Positions 1-7,586 of a DNA stretch of 20,027 nucleotides are shown one piece after another. The position numbers were made by a program, and so were the translations under genes. Each line of letters opens with the position of its first letter. The stretch's first letter is position 1. The stretch lies in contig CAYMDH010000055.1 of the NCBI GenBank assembly GCA_964389205.1, positions 1-20,027 on the forward strand, given 5' to 3'. The stretch comes from Leptobacterium sp964389205 (GTDB taxonomy: Bacteria; Bacteroidota; Bacteroidia; Flavobacteriales; Flavobacteriaceae). Below the pieces are notes generated by a model that did not search any database, had not been told where the DNA came from, and worked only from the letters and a program-made list of their open reading frames with translations.

Positions 1-229
1 AATCTATCTTTTTTACTCATAAAATCTACTTAAATATTAATCGAACTCAGGTTACTAGTTGTGTATCTGTGTTCTAACAATTCTAACCTTATAAATTGAA
101 TTGGTTATAAAAGAAAGTTTTAGATGGTGAATATAAATTGCTTGTAGAAATACCAGAAGAGACAAAGTAAACGCTATAATAATGCGTACAATTAGACATA
201 ACCCTACCCTTATCATCAATACAATTATG
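1..229. other. Gene-poor left edge
   Basis: No convincing complete gene lies in this stretch. On the minus strand an ATG at 18-20 opens a frame reading MSKKDR before the window ends, so it could be the start of a gene lying mostly outside, but six codons are too few to judge. On the plus strand a short open stretch (about 111-170) ends in TAA, has no good start, and is preceded in frame by a stop. It could be a gene remnant or chance. No tRNA, repeat or insertion-sequence end could be recognised. Confidence 0.3.
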
Positions 230-290
230 ATATAAGTAAAAACTAAAAAACACTTGCTTTTAGCAAGTGTTTTTTAGTTTTTACTTATAT
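230..290 (-). terminator. Very long hairpin terminator of the sigma/anti-sigma operon
   Basis: Positions 230-258 and 262-290 are perfectly complementary, giving a 29-bp stem closed by a 3-base loop (259-261). The inner part (CACTTGCT / AGCAAGTG) is the GC-richer core. It is flanked by A-rich and T-rich tracts, so either strand would yield a core hairpin followed by a run of U. It begins about 10 bases after the stop codon of the minus-strand anti-sigma gene, so termination of that transcript is the natural role. By symmetry it could also stop plus-strand transcripts entering from the left. The stem is much longer than is usual for an intrinsic terminator. Confidence 0.85.
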
Positions 291-299
291 TTTCCATCC

Positions 300-1109
300 T
301 TAAGGTGTCGCAGCTACCACTCCCAAGGTATATAATTGTTCTAAATTAGGGCTTTCACTTCCACCTTCTGGTTCTAATGTTATACCAAAGGCCTCAGATT
401 CATTACCATTATTAAGTTCGAATATTTTATTTTCATCGGAGGCAAAATCTGACAGTAAACCTATACTAGTTGGCGTTAATGGATCTAATTTTAATGACCA
501 TACCTGATACACTTTCCCTTTTGGAGGTTCTGGTAATCCCAAAGCATCAATATACACCTTGTCATCTCCTTCTTTCACATATACATTTGCAAAAGCTGTT
601 GGAGCTACTGCCTGACCAGCAAGGGGTACTTCTGTTCTATTTTTGTCTCTCAAAATAGACAGCAATTCAGTCGCCTTAATAAATGACAATGTAGTTTTGT
701 CTACTTTACCTTCTAAAACAGCATTTTTAATTTCTACTGTTTGTATTTCAGATTTTAAATTATTATTCTGATTAAACATCCAAAATAATCCTCCTGCTAA
801 AATAGCAGAAGCTGCCCATCCTATATAAGTTACCCATTTTGTGGGCTTATCTGATCTAGAAATAGGAATCACTTTTTCATCATTTTGATGTATCTTATTT
901 TTGATAGGTTCAAAAGACGATGACTCCATTTCTTCTGGTAATAGCTCTTTAGATAAGATTTTTAAAGCTTTTTCTATACTTTCAATTTCTTGCTGTATTT
1001 CTTCATGTTGCTGCCCTAATTGGTAGACTTCCTGATTTTCTTTTTCAGAAAGTACTCCAGCTACATATAGCTCTAAAATACCTGATTCTATGTATTTTTT
1101 TATATCCAT
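300..1109 (-). CDS. RskA-like anti-sigma factor
   Basis: This 269-residue single-pass membrane protein is predicted to hold the adjacent ECF sigma factor at the inner membrane until a signal releases it. The N-terminal ~60 residues (including the ELYVAGVLSEKE stretch) resemble the helical anti-sigma domain of RskA-type proteins. No HxxxCxxC zinc motif is present, so it is not a ZAS-type anti-sigma. A hydrophobic helix (about 92-111) is followed by a short coiled-coil-like segment (about 113-135). The rest is an extracytoplasmic domain (about 140-269) with the RskA C-terminal pattern (VYQVWSL, FGITLEPEGGS). Its ATG shares one base with the sigma factor stop codon (TAATG), so translational coupling is likely. 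The family assignment is firm; the signal sensed is unknown. Confidence 0.88.
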   Translation of the reverse strand: MDIKKYIESGILELYVAGVLSEKENQEVYQLGQQHEEIQQEIESIEKALKILSKELLPEEMESSSFEPIKNKIHQNDEKVIPISRSDKPTKWVTYIGWAASAILAGGLFWMFNQNNNLKSEIQTVEIKNAVLEGKVDKTTLSFIKATELLSILRDKNRTEVPLAGQAVAPTAFANVYVKEGDDKVYIDALGLPEPPKGKVYQVWSLKLDPLTPTSIGLLSDFASDENKIFELNNGNESEAFGITLEPEGGSESPNLEQLYTLGVVAATP

Positions 1110-1639
1110 TAGTTCAACACAACCTTTCTAAGGTCGGAAATACATTTTCTTAAATTTGTTTTTACAGTACCTAAAGGAATTTTTATTTCTTCAGATACTT
1201 CTTTTTGAGTGTATCCTTTAAAATAAATCAACTCAATTAAAACTTTACACTTATCTTTTATGTTGCCTAAATACTTCTTAATTCCAATAGCGTCTACTCT
1301 ATTATCTAGATTATCATACGACTCAAATATATCTACGAAAAAAGTAGCATCAGAGTTTTGTTTTCCTTTTTTATAATCTTTAGAACGTGTTTTATCTATA
1401 GCTGCATTTCTGGAAATATTGATTAACCAAGTATAAAAACGGCCTTTTTTTGAAGAATAACTTTCTGCACTATTCCATGCCTTTACAAATACATCTTGAA
1501 GTATTTCTTCAGTATCTTCTTCATTTCGAACTATATTATATATTACAGACTTCATATTAACTGAATACATCTCATAAAGCCGCTCGAAAGCTTTTATATC
1601 CTTTTGTTGAAACTTATCTACGAGTTCTTCTAATTCCAT
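1109..1639 (-). CDS. ECF-type RNA polymerase sigma factor
   Basis: This 176-residue sigma-70 family protein has the two-domain layout of extracytoplasmic-function sigma factors. Region 2 spans roughly residues 17-88 (FERLYEMYSVNM; EEILQDVFVKAW; GRFYTWLINISRNAAID), and region 4 spans roughly 122-172 with a helix-turn-helix around KEVSEEIKIPLGTVKTNLRK. Regions 1 and 3 are missing, as expected. It directs RNA polymerase to a regulon that cannot be deduced here and should be kept inactive by the anti-sigma factor encoded immediately downstream with a one-base overlap. Such pairs often autoregulate, but no sigma-specific promoter could be recognised in the 71 bases between this gene and fabD. Length and motifs are normal for the family. 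Confidence 0.93.
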   Translation of the reverse strand: MELEELVDKFQQKDIKAFERLYEMYSVNMKSVIYNIVRNEEDTEEILQDVFVKAWNSAESYSSKKGRFYTWLINISRNAAIDKTRSKDYKKGKQNSDATFFVDIFESYDNLDNRVDAIGIKKYLGNIKDKCKVLIELIYFKGYTQKEVSEEIKIPLGTVKTNLRKCISDLRKVVLN

Positions 1640-1710
1640 TTATCAACTAAAATCTAAACTATTTATTAAAGATTTTTCACACCTATCGGAGAAGTAGCGA
1701 ATGTATAAAA

Positions 1711-2595
1711 TTAATCTGAAATAATAGTGCCTATTGCTGCATTTCTATCTATTTTCCTAACCAATCCTTGGAGTACTTTTCCTGGTCCTATTTCTGTAAA
1801 TAATGTGGCTCCATCTTTAATCATATTTTGTACACTTTGCGTCCATTTAACTGGCGCTGTTAATTGTGATATTAAATGATTTTTTATTATGCCCTCATCT
1901 GTGATTGCAGTTGTGCTTACATTTTGATAAATTGGGCAGATAGGATTGTTGAAAGAAGTATTTTCAATAGCCAACGCCAATTCTTCTCTAGCTGGTTCCA
2001 TTAAAGAAGAATGAAAGGCACCTCCAACAGGCAATACCAATGCTCTTCTAGCTCCAGCTTCTTTCAAAGTTTCACAAGTTGTATTAATAGCTTCTACTTC
2101 ACCAGAAATAACTAATTGCCCAGGGCAATTATAGTTTGCTGCTACAACTATTCCTGAGTTATTTGCGCAAACTTTTTCTACAATTGTATCTTCCAGACCT
2201 AAAACAGCAGCCATTGTTCCTGGTTTAGCCTCACAAGCCTTTTGCATTGCCAAAGCTCTTTGATAAACTAATTTTAAACCATCTTCAAAACTTAGCACAC
2301 CATTAGCTACTAATGCCGAAAATTCTCCTAAAGAATGTCCTGCTACCATATCTGGCTTAAAATTTTCACCTAGAACTTTGCTTAAAATTACTGAATGTAA
2401 AAAAATAGCAGGTTGCGTAACTTTAGTTTGTTGAAGATCTTCTTTCGTCCCTTCAAACATAATATCTGTAATAGGGAAATCTAGAATATCATTAGCGTTT
2501 TCAAACAATTCTTGTGCTAAAGACGATTTTTCATAAAGATCAAGTCCCATTCCTACAAATTGAGCTCCTTGACCTGGAAAAATATATGCGTTCAT
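1711..2595 (-). CDS. fabD: Malonyl-CoA:acyl carrier protein transacylase
   Basis: FabD moves the malonyl group from malonyl-CoA to the phosphopantetheine of acyl carrier protein, supplying the extender unit for type II fatty acid synthesis in the cytoplasm. The 294-residue protein has every landmark of the family: GQGAQ near residues 8-12, the nucleophile Ser88 in GHSLGE, Arg113 (YQRALAMQ) for the malonyl carboxylate, and catalytic His195 in GGAFHSS. The C-terminal PVKWTQSV and EIGPGKVLQGL segments are also present. Length is typical (bacterial FabD is about 300-310 residues). It stands apart from other fab genes and lies between a sigma factor and a carbonic anhydrase-like gene, so it probably has its own promoter (candidate at 2620-2627). 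Confidence 0.96.
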   Translation of the reverse strand: MNAYIFPGQGAQFVGMGLDLYEKSSLAQELFENANDILDFPITDIMFEGTKEDLQQTKVTQPAIFLHSVILSKVLGENFKPDMVAGHSLGEFSALVANGVLSFEDGLKLVYQRALAMQKACEAKPGTMAAVLGLEDTIVEKVCANNSGIVVAANYNCPGQLVISGEVEAINTTCETLKEAGARRALVLPVGGAFHSSLMEPAREELALAIENTSFNNPICPIYQNVSTTAITDEGIIKNHLISQLTAPVKWTQSVQNMIKDGATLFTEIGPGKVLQGLVRKIDRNAAIGTIISD

Positions 2596-2619
2596 ATATT
2601 ATACTGGTTTAATTTTGAG

Positions 2620-2627
2620 CAAAAATA
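2620..2627 (-). promoter_or_regulatory. Candidate -7 box upstream of fabD
   Basis: Read on the minus strand, this site is TATTTTTG and matches the Bacteroidota -7 consensus TAnnTTTG, 25 bases before the fabD start codon. No clear TTG -33 element is seen at the usual spacing. In sequence this AT-rich, one box alone is weak evidence. Confidence 0.25.
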
Positions 2628-2642
2628 AGAATTAAATAGTAT

Positions 2643-3161
2643 TTAATTTTCTTCTTTAAACCAGCTGGCGTACTCTATATAATTATCTGCTATTCTATTA
2701 ATTTCTCCAGAAATCATTTCTTTTGGAATATCTTTTACTTTTTTCGCTGGAACACCTGCATAAATAGTTCCCGCTTCTACTTTTGTGTTTTTAGTTACAA
2801 CAGCTCCAGCCGCTATTATAGAATTGCTTTCTACAATACAATCGTCCATTACAATACTGCCCATTCCTATCAAAACATTATCTTGAATAGTACAGCCATG
2901 AACAATCGCATTATGACCTATAGAAACATTATTCCCTATTGTAGTTGGTGATTTTTCATATGTACAATGAATAACTGCTCCATCTTGTACATTTACTTTA
3001 TCTCCCATTTTTATATAGTGCACATCACCTCGAACTACTGCATTAAACCAAATACTACAATTATTTCCCATTACAACATCTCCAACTATAGCGCTATTTT
3101 CTGCAATAAAGCAATTATCACCAAAAACAGGTTCTTTGCCATTTATTTTTTTGATTATCAT
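2643..3161 (-). CDS. Gamma-class carbonic anhydrase-like hexapeptide protein
   Basis: This 172-residue left-handed beta-helix protein belongs to the YrdA/PaaY/gamma-carbonic anhydrase group. Isoleucine-rich hexapeptide repeats run from about residue 12 to 140 (for example NSAIVGDVVMGNNCSIW and NSIIAAGAVVTKNTKVEAG). The three expected metal-binding histidines are visible as His65 (AVIHC), His83 (SIGHN) and His88 (IVHGC), along with the conserved Arg44-Asp46 of VRGD and Gln59 of NVQDG. A trimeric cytoplasmic metalloenzyme interconverting CO2 and bicarbonate is possible. However, proteins of this short subgroup often lack measured carbonic anhydrase activity, so the metal site is supported and the reaction is inferred. 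It ends 47 bases before fabD on the same strand. Bicarbonate supply for malonyl-CoA synthesis would be a tidy link but is speculative. Confidence 0.9.
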   Translation of the reverse strand: MIIKKINGKEPVFGDNCFIAENSAIVGDVVMGNNCSIWFNAVVRGDVHYIKMGDKVNVQDGAVIHCTYEKSPTTIGNNVSIGHNAIVHGCTIQDNVLIGMGSIVMDDCIVESNSIIAAGAVVTKNTKVEAGTIYAGVPAKKVKDIPKEMISGEINRIADNYIEYASWFKEEN

Positions 3162-3188
3162 TTAATTCTCATCTTTTAATTTAAAGTA

Positions 3189-3196
3189 CAAATATA
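3189..3196 (-). promoter_or_regulatory. Candidate -7 box upstream of the gamma-carbonic anhydrase gene
   Basis: The minus-strand reading TATATTTG matches TAnnTTTG and lies 28 bases before the start codon. A TTTG (3211-3214) sits upstream but only 14 bases away, shorter than the usual spacing, so it may not be a true -33 partner. Confidence 0.3.
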
Positions 3197-3205
3197 AATT
3201 GAGGA

Positions 3206-3937
3206 TTATTCAAAATAGGCCAGTAACTCTTTCTTTCTTGAAGAAGACACAACAAGTTCTTTTCCTGTTCTTAAAACAACACTCCCTCCTTTTCCTTTTT
3301 TATATTTAACAATCGTATTAACATTTACTAAATACGATTTATGAATTCTAGCAAAAGGAGAATCTGTTAAAGCTTCTTCAAAATATTTAAGTGTTTTACT
3401 AGCTACCAGTTTTTGATTTTCCAGATAGATTTCTGTATAATTATCATCTGCTTTGCAATAAATTATATCTGCCACATCCAATATCTCAAAACCATCTATT
3501 TGAGGAATTGTTATTTTTCCTGAAACACCATTTGTTTTGGGGGTTAATATTTTATTTTGCAGTGTATTTTCTTTTTTCTTAATTTCTGTTACATGATCTA
3601 CTGCTTTAATTAATTCATCAATAGAAATGGGTTTCATTAAGTAATAAGATGCGTGGTTGTTTAATGCTTCAATTGCATAATGATTATAGGCTGTTACAAA
3701 AACGGTTTCGAAAGTATGATCCCCTACCTTATCTAATAAATCAAAAGCATTCCCATAGGGCATTTCTACATCTAAAAAAACTAAATCCAATTCACTGTTT
3801 CTGATAAGAATAAGAGCTTCATCAATATTTGAAGCTTCTCCTTCTAATACTATATTAGGGCAGTATTTGTCAATATAATTACGTAAAATTTCTCTGCTGG
3901 TAGCTTCATCTTCAACTATAATTGCTTTTAATTTCAT
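3206..3937 (-). CDS. LytTR-family response regulator
   Basis: This 243-residue two-component response regulator has an N-terminal receiver domain (about 1-120) with acidic pocket IIVEDE, phospho-acceptor Asp56 in LVFLDVEMP, the conserved Thr in FVTAYN, and Lys in YYLMKPIS. After a linker, residues ~140-243 form a LytTR DNA-binding domain (IIYCKADDNYTEIYL; ARIHKSYLVNVNTI). LytTR proteins bind short direct repeats in promoters and often control envelope or surface functions. The gene starts 2 bases before the kinase stop codon is cleared (TTA at 3940-3942), so both are made from one transcript, kinase first. Targets are not evident. The divergent VWA gene and the surface-protein cluster are neighbours but no LytTR site was recognised. 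Confidence 0.95.
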   Translation of the reverse strand: MKLKAIIVEDEATSREILRNYIDKYCPNIVLEGEASNIDEALILIRNSELDLVFLDVEMPYGNAFDLLDKVGDHTFETVFVTAYNHYAIEALNNHASYYLMKPISIDELIKAVDHVTEIKKKENTLQNKILTPKTNGVSGKITIPQIDGFEILDVADIIYCKADDNYTEIYLENQKLVASKTLKYFEEALTDSPFARIHKSYLVNVNTIVKYKKGKGGSVVLRTGKELVVSSSRKKELLAYFE

Positions 3938-3939
3938 AA

Positions 3940-6204
3940 TTAATCTTTCTTTAATGTTAACACCACTCTTGTCCCTGTTTCATTCTCATTCATATTTTCT
4001 ATATAAACAGCTATTCGATCTTTATACATATCATTTAGAATGTCTATCCGTTTTTTAATATTCCCCATCCCTTTTGATTTTTGTTTGCGTTGATTTTCAG
4101 TTTTTAATTTTACGGATTGTTTTCTTCCAACACCATCATCTTCTATAATAATTTTTATTAATCGATCATTTATTTTAGAAAAATGAATGGTAAGCAACCC
4201 TTTTTCTTCTTTATATCTCAGACCATGCCAAATCGCATTTTCTACATAAGGCTGTAATAACATTGGAGGGATTTTAAATGCACTTATTTTTATATCTTCA
4301 TCTATGGCAATTTTGTATTCAAACTTCTCCATAAACCGAGAATGTTCTAATTTTGTATACAACTCTAAAAGCTGTATTTCTTTTTCAAGAGGTATAAAGT
4401 CTTCTTCAGAATTCTCTAAAACAGAACGCATTAAGGTTGAAAACTCACTCAAATATCTATTTGCGCTACGCTCATCACTTTTGGCAATAAAATTATTTAC
4501 AGAATTTAAAGCATTAAAGATAAAATGAGGATTCATTTGAGATCTTAAAGATTTGAGTGCCAGTAAATTATTTGCTAATTTTTGTTGTTTATTTGTACGA
4601 TAAAACAATACAGCAACTAAGGTTAACATCAACATTCCAAAAATTAAAGCATAAATGATAATTTCATTTCTCTTATTATCAGATTGAATCAGTTCTTGAT
4701 CTTTAAGTGCTAAATTATACTTGAGTTGTTTATCTTTTTCCAGACTCGTAATTCTATTTTGTTTTACAGAAATATCTCTTCTAAAACGAGTAAGCTGAGA
4801 GATTTCTTGTTCTTTTTTTATGTATAATTCATCTACTAATTGCACATAATCTTGATAGCTCTCAAGTGCTTTACCATAATCTCCTACACTTCTATATACC
4901 TCAGACAATTTTCTGGTAGCATCTTTTTCCACCACTAAATCTTCTTCTTTATTTGCTTCGGCTATACTTTCTTCTAAATAGGGAATCGCTTCTTTATATT
5001 TATCTTGCGCAATAAACGCATTCCCTATTTTATAGTTAATTTTTTGTGGTGTAATGGTATCATTTTCTACACTTACTACACTTTCGTTTTTAGTATTTGT
5101 TTTCTTTTTTAATTTTTTAACATCTTCTAAAGTCGCTTTTCGCAACTCTATTTCTTTATCATATTGATTTTTATCATTGAAAAAATCGGCAACTTTAGAC
5201 TTCTCTTGGATGGCTCTCTTTGGGTTTTCTTTTGACGCAAGATCTAAAGAGTTTTGAAAAAGATTTTGAGCTGTCTTAACATTATTAATTTTGGCATTCG
5301 CTTCAGCCAGTTTAGAATTAAGGTCTGTTATTTTTGGAGAAATTAAATTCTTTTGTGCAATTTTTAATGCTTCTTCATAGCTTTCAATGGCCTCAGGCAC
5401 ATAATCTAATTGATAATTTGCATCTCCTAACCCTTCTAGAATAATGGTTTCTTGGAATCCTGTTAACTTTCGTTCTTTAGAAAGGCTTCTAAAGACCTGT
5501 TCGCTTTCTTCATATTGTTCACTGAGATAATAGGCCTTACCCATTTGAATTCTGGTTGCAACAGAAGACCTGGCATCAATAGCTCTTTTATAATTGTCAA
5601 TAGCCAAGTCGTATTGTTTCCAATACAAATAAATATCTCCCAGAGTAGAAAAAGATAATGAAGTTCTTTGACTTTCTTTTCTATCACTTAAAACAGTTAG
5701 TGACTTTTCTATATAATCTATGCTCTTATCTATATCCCTTTTTTTGTAGTAATTGGCAGAGTCTATAAAAATCTTATGTCCTTTTTTAATTATTGAGTTT
5801 ATTTGAGATCTTCCACTAAAAGAAGATTCAAAACGCTCTACCAAAATATCAATATCTTGATTATTTAAAACAGTGTATCTTACTGTTTCAAAATGAGGGC
5901 TCTTAAATATTATTTCGCTTCCTTCATGAGCTTTTATCTTATATCTCCCTCCAGAGTTGGTTATAGCTCCTCTCTTACTTGGGATTACTCCTAACCTTCT
6001 AACTTTATCTAAGTCTCCCGAAACATAAACCTCTACTCCTTGAATTGGTTCTCTAGTATCTTTGTATTTAACAGAGCCTCTTATGATATATGCAAACTCT
6101 TCTCCTAATCCCGACTGAGAAAAAGATGAAAACCAACATAAAAAAAATAATATGCTTAGAAGATATACTCTCATTTTAAAATCATTCCTTTTATAAACAT
6201 ACAT
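3940..6204 (-). CDS. LytS-type sensor histidine kinase with periplasmic carboxypeptidase-regulatory-like and TPR domains
   Basis: This 754-residue sensor kinase is the partner of the LytTR regulator encoded 2 bases downstream. A signal sequence follows the second methionine (residue 11, codon at 6174), so that start is at least as plausible as the one given. Residues ~40-125 form a carboxypeptidase-D-regulatory-like beta domain (IIRGSVKYKDTREPIQGVEVYV). TPR-type helices fill ~130-460, and a coiled coil (~465-510) leads to one transmembrane helix (~514-536). The cytoplasmic part is a His_kinase/HATPase pair: phospho-acceptor His560 in MNPHFIFNALNS, N box with Asn656 in PYVENAIWHG, G1 motif DDGVGR at 689-694, and G2 motif GMGN at 712-715. 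The layout places the TPR array outside the inner membrane, which suggests it senses an envelope protein or peptide. The ligand is unknown. Confidence 0.92.
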   Translation of the reverse strand: MYVYKRNDFKMRVYLLSILFFLCWFSSFSQSGLGEEFAYIIRGSVKYKDTREPIQGVEVYVSGDLDKVRRLGVIPSKRGAITNSGGRYKIKAHEGSEIIFKSPHFETVRYTVLNNQDIDILVERFESSFSGRSQINSIIKKGHKIFIDSANYYKKRDIDKSIDYIEKSLTVLSDRKESQRTSLSFSTLGDIYLYWKQYDLAIDNYKRAIDARSSVATRIQMGKAYYLSEQYEESEQVFRSLSKERKLTGFQETIILEGLGDANYQLDYVPEAIESYEEALKIAQKNLISPKITDLNSKLAEANAKINNVKTAQNLFQNSLDLASKENPKRAIQEKSKVADFFNDKNQYDKEIELRKATLEDVKKLKKKTNTKNESVVSVENDTITPQKINYKIGNAFIAQDKYKEAIPYLEESIAEANKEEDLVVEKDATRKLSEVYRSVGDYGKALESYQDYVQLVDELYIKKEQEISQLTRFRRDISVKQNRITSLEKDKQLKYNLALKDQELIQSDNKRNEIIIYALIFGMLMLTLVAVLFYRTNKQQKLANNLLALKSLRSQMNPHFIFNALNSVNNFIAKSDERSANRYLSEFSTLMRSVLENSEEDFIPLEKEIQLLELYTKLEHSRFMEKFEYKIAIDEDIKISAFKIPPMLLQPYVENAIWHGLRYKEEKGLLTIHFSKINDRLIKIIIEDDGVGRKQSVKLKTENQRKQKSKGMGNIKKRIDILNDMYKDRIAVYIENMNENETGTRVVLTLKKD

Positions 6205-6214
6205 ACTTTAAATG

Positions 6215-6228
6215 GTATTTTAAAATAC
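6215..6228. promoter_or_regulatory. 14-bp perfect palindrome in front of the kinase gene
   Basis: GTATTTTAAAATAC reads the same on both strands and lies 10 bases upstream of the distal kinase start codon. The position would suit an operator or a structured leader, but the sequence is almost all A/T and could arise by chance. Confidence 0.2.
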
Positions 6229-6290
6229 TGCTTTATACAAAGAGCTTTAAAACTGTCTAAAAAGATATTTAAAGGAGTTTCACGCTCATT

Positions 6291-6298
6291 CAAAACTA
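6291..6298 (-). promoter_or_regulatory. Candidate -7 box for the kinase/regulator operon
   Basis: The minus-strand reading TAGTTTTG fits TAnnTTTG, 87 bases upstream of the distal kinase start. No matching -33 TTG was found, and the implied leader of about 80 bases would contain the palindrome at 6215-6228. Confidence 0.25.
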
Positions 6299-6391
6299 GG
6301 ATTCCCTCATTGTAATTAGCACTCTACTCGTTCTTATTTTTTTTTAAAAAAGTTTCAAAATACTTTTAGCACATATTAATTATTAAAGAAA

Positions 6392-7555
6392 ATGAAAGTG
6401 ATGAAAACAATCGTAACCACAGTATCAATATTGCTTTTAGCTGCAAATGTTTTTGCTTGCGAACGCAATTTAAAAAATGACAAAACCTATCTAATTTCTA
6501 AATCTATCAGTAAACCAGAAAATCGTTTTATAAAAGTAGCTTTACTATTAGATACCAGTAATAGTATGGATGGTCTTATAAATCAGGCAAAAGCACAGTT
6601 ATGGGATATTGTAAATGAATTATCATATGCAAAATGTGAGCATGAAACTCCTAATTTAGAAATTGCACTCTATGAGTATGGTAATGACAATTTATCCTCA
6701 CAAGAAGGATATATCCGCCAAGTTATTGGGTTTACTAGTGATTTGGACGATATCTCTGAAAAACTTTTTTCTCTAACCACAAACGGAGGAAGTGAGTTTT
6801 GCGGTCAGGTAATTCAAAGTTCATTAAATCAATTAGAATGGGGGAAGAATGCAGATGATTTAAAATTGGTATTTATAGCAGGAAATGAACCTTTCACACA
6901 AGGAAAAGTTAATTATAAAGATGCAACAACAAATGCCAAAGAAAAAGATGTAGTTGTGAATACTATTTTTTGTGGAAATTACGAGCAAGGAATTAATGGA
7001 ATGTGGAAAGATGGAGCTTTACTAACTAATGGTGATTATATGGCTATCAACCACAATCAAAAAATTGTTCAAATTGTTACTCCTTATGATAAAACTATCT
7101 TACAATTAAACATACAATTAAATAACACATATGTTCCTTATGGCCGTAGTGGTCAATCTAAAATAAGTTTACAAGCCGAACAAGACGAAAAAGCAGGATC
7201 TGTTAATGATGAAATTAAATTAAAAAGAGCTGTGAGTAAGAGTTCTCGTTTTTATAAAAACTCATCTTGGGATTTGGTAGATGCTTCTTCCGATAAAGAT
7301 TTCAAATATGAAAGCCTTAAAAAAGATGAGTTACCTAAAGAATTGCAAGGGAAATCTAAAGCTCAAATAAAGGCTTATGTAACTAAAAAAACAGCGCAAA
7401 GAGCAGCTATTCAAAAACAAATTCAAGAATTAAACAAGAAAAGAAAACTATACATTACAAAAGAAAATAAAAACACAAAAACAAACGATTTAGAAAGTAC
7501 AATGATAAAATCTATTAAAAGGCAAGCGGAAAAGAAAAATTACAAATGGGAATAA
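6392..7555 (+). CDS. Exported von Willebrand factor A domain protein
   Basis: This 387-residue protein starts with a secretion signal (about 1-22, hydrophobic core TIVTTVSILLLAANVFA) ending directly before Cys23, so it may be a lipoprotein or be cut by signal peptidase I after VFA. A von Willebrand A domain covers ~45-200: a metal-site motif DTSNS at 54-58, a Thr candidate at 129-130, and FIAGNEPF at 161-168, where Asn165 occupies the place often held by Asp. The remaining third is lysine-rich and helical (about 330-387) and recalls a coiled coil or a nucleic acid- or surface-binding tail. Four further bases of the leader (AAAGAAA context) are A-rich with no Shine-Dalgarno. It is transcribed away from the kinase and ends with its own terminator. 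A role in binding envelope or extracellular partners is inferred from the domain only. Confidence 0.82.
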   Translation: MKVMKTIVTTVSILLLAANVFACERNLKNDKTYLISKSISKPENRFIKVALLLDTSNSMDGLINQAKAQLWDIVNELSYAKCEHETPNLEIALYEYGNDNLSSQEGYIRQVIGFTSDLDDISEKLFSLTTNGGSEFCGQVIQSSLNQLEWGKNADDLKLVFIAGNEPFTQGKVNYKDATTNAKEKDVVVNTIFCGNYEQGINGMWKDGALLTNGDYMAINHNQKIVQIVTPYDKTILQLNIQLNNTYVPYGRSGQSKISLQAEQDEKAGSVNDEIKLKRAVSKSSRFYKNSSWDLVDASSDKDFKYESLKKDELPKELQGKSKAQIKAYVTKKTAQRAAIQKQIQELNKKRKLYITKENKNTKTNDLESTMIKSIKRQAEKKNYKWE

Positions 7556-7560
7556 GAATT

Positions 7561-7586
7561 AGGGGCCGAAAGGCCTCTTTTTTTTT
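7561..7586 (+). terminator. Intrinsic terminator of the VWA-protein gene
   Basis: A 7-bp stem (AGGGGCC at 7561-7567 with GGCCTCT at 7572-7578, one G-T pair) is closed by a GAAA tetraloop and followed by nine T (7578-7586). It starts 5 bases after the VWA stop codon. Its T tract overlaps the end of the convergent PorP/SprF-like gene. Confidence 0.92.

Noticed and set aside
18..60. Possible tRNA T-arm-like sequence (TCGAACTCAGG)
   Set aside because: No acceptor, D or anticodon arms can be folded around it.
111..170. Short plus-strand open stretch reading like a protein C-terminus before a TAA
   Set aside because: It has only about 19 codons, is closed upstream by an in-frame stop, has no start, and matches no family I recognise. 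It could be a remnant, but chance is equally likely.
2610..2617. Plus-strand TAATTTTG box
   Set aside because: It matches the -7 consensus but no plus-strand gene follows. It shows how often this motif occurs by chance here.
5463..5687. 74-codon minus-strand frame overlapping the kinase gene
   Set aside because: It lies in another frame within the TPR region of the kinase, which is clearly coding.
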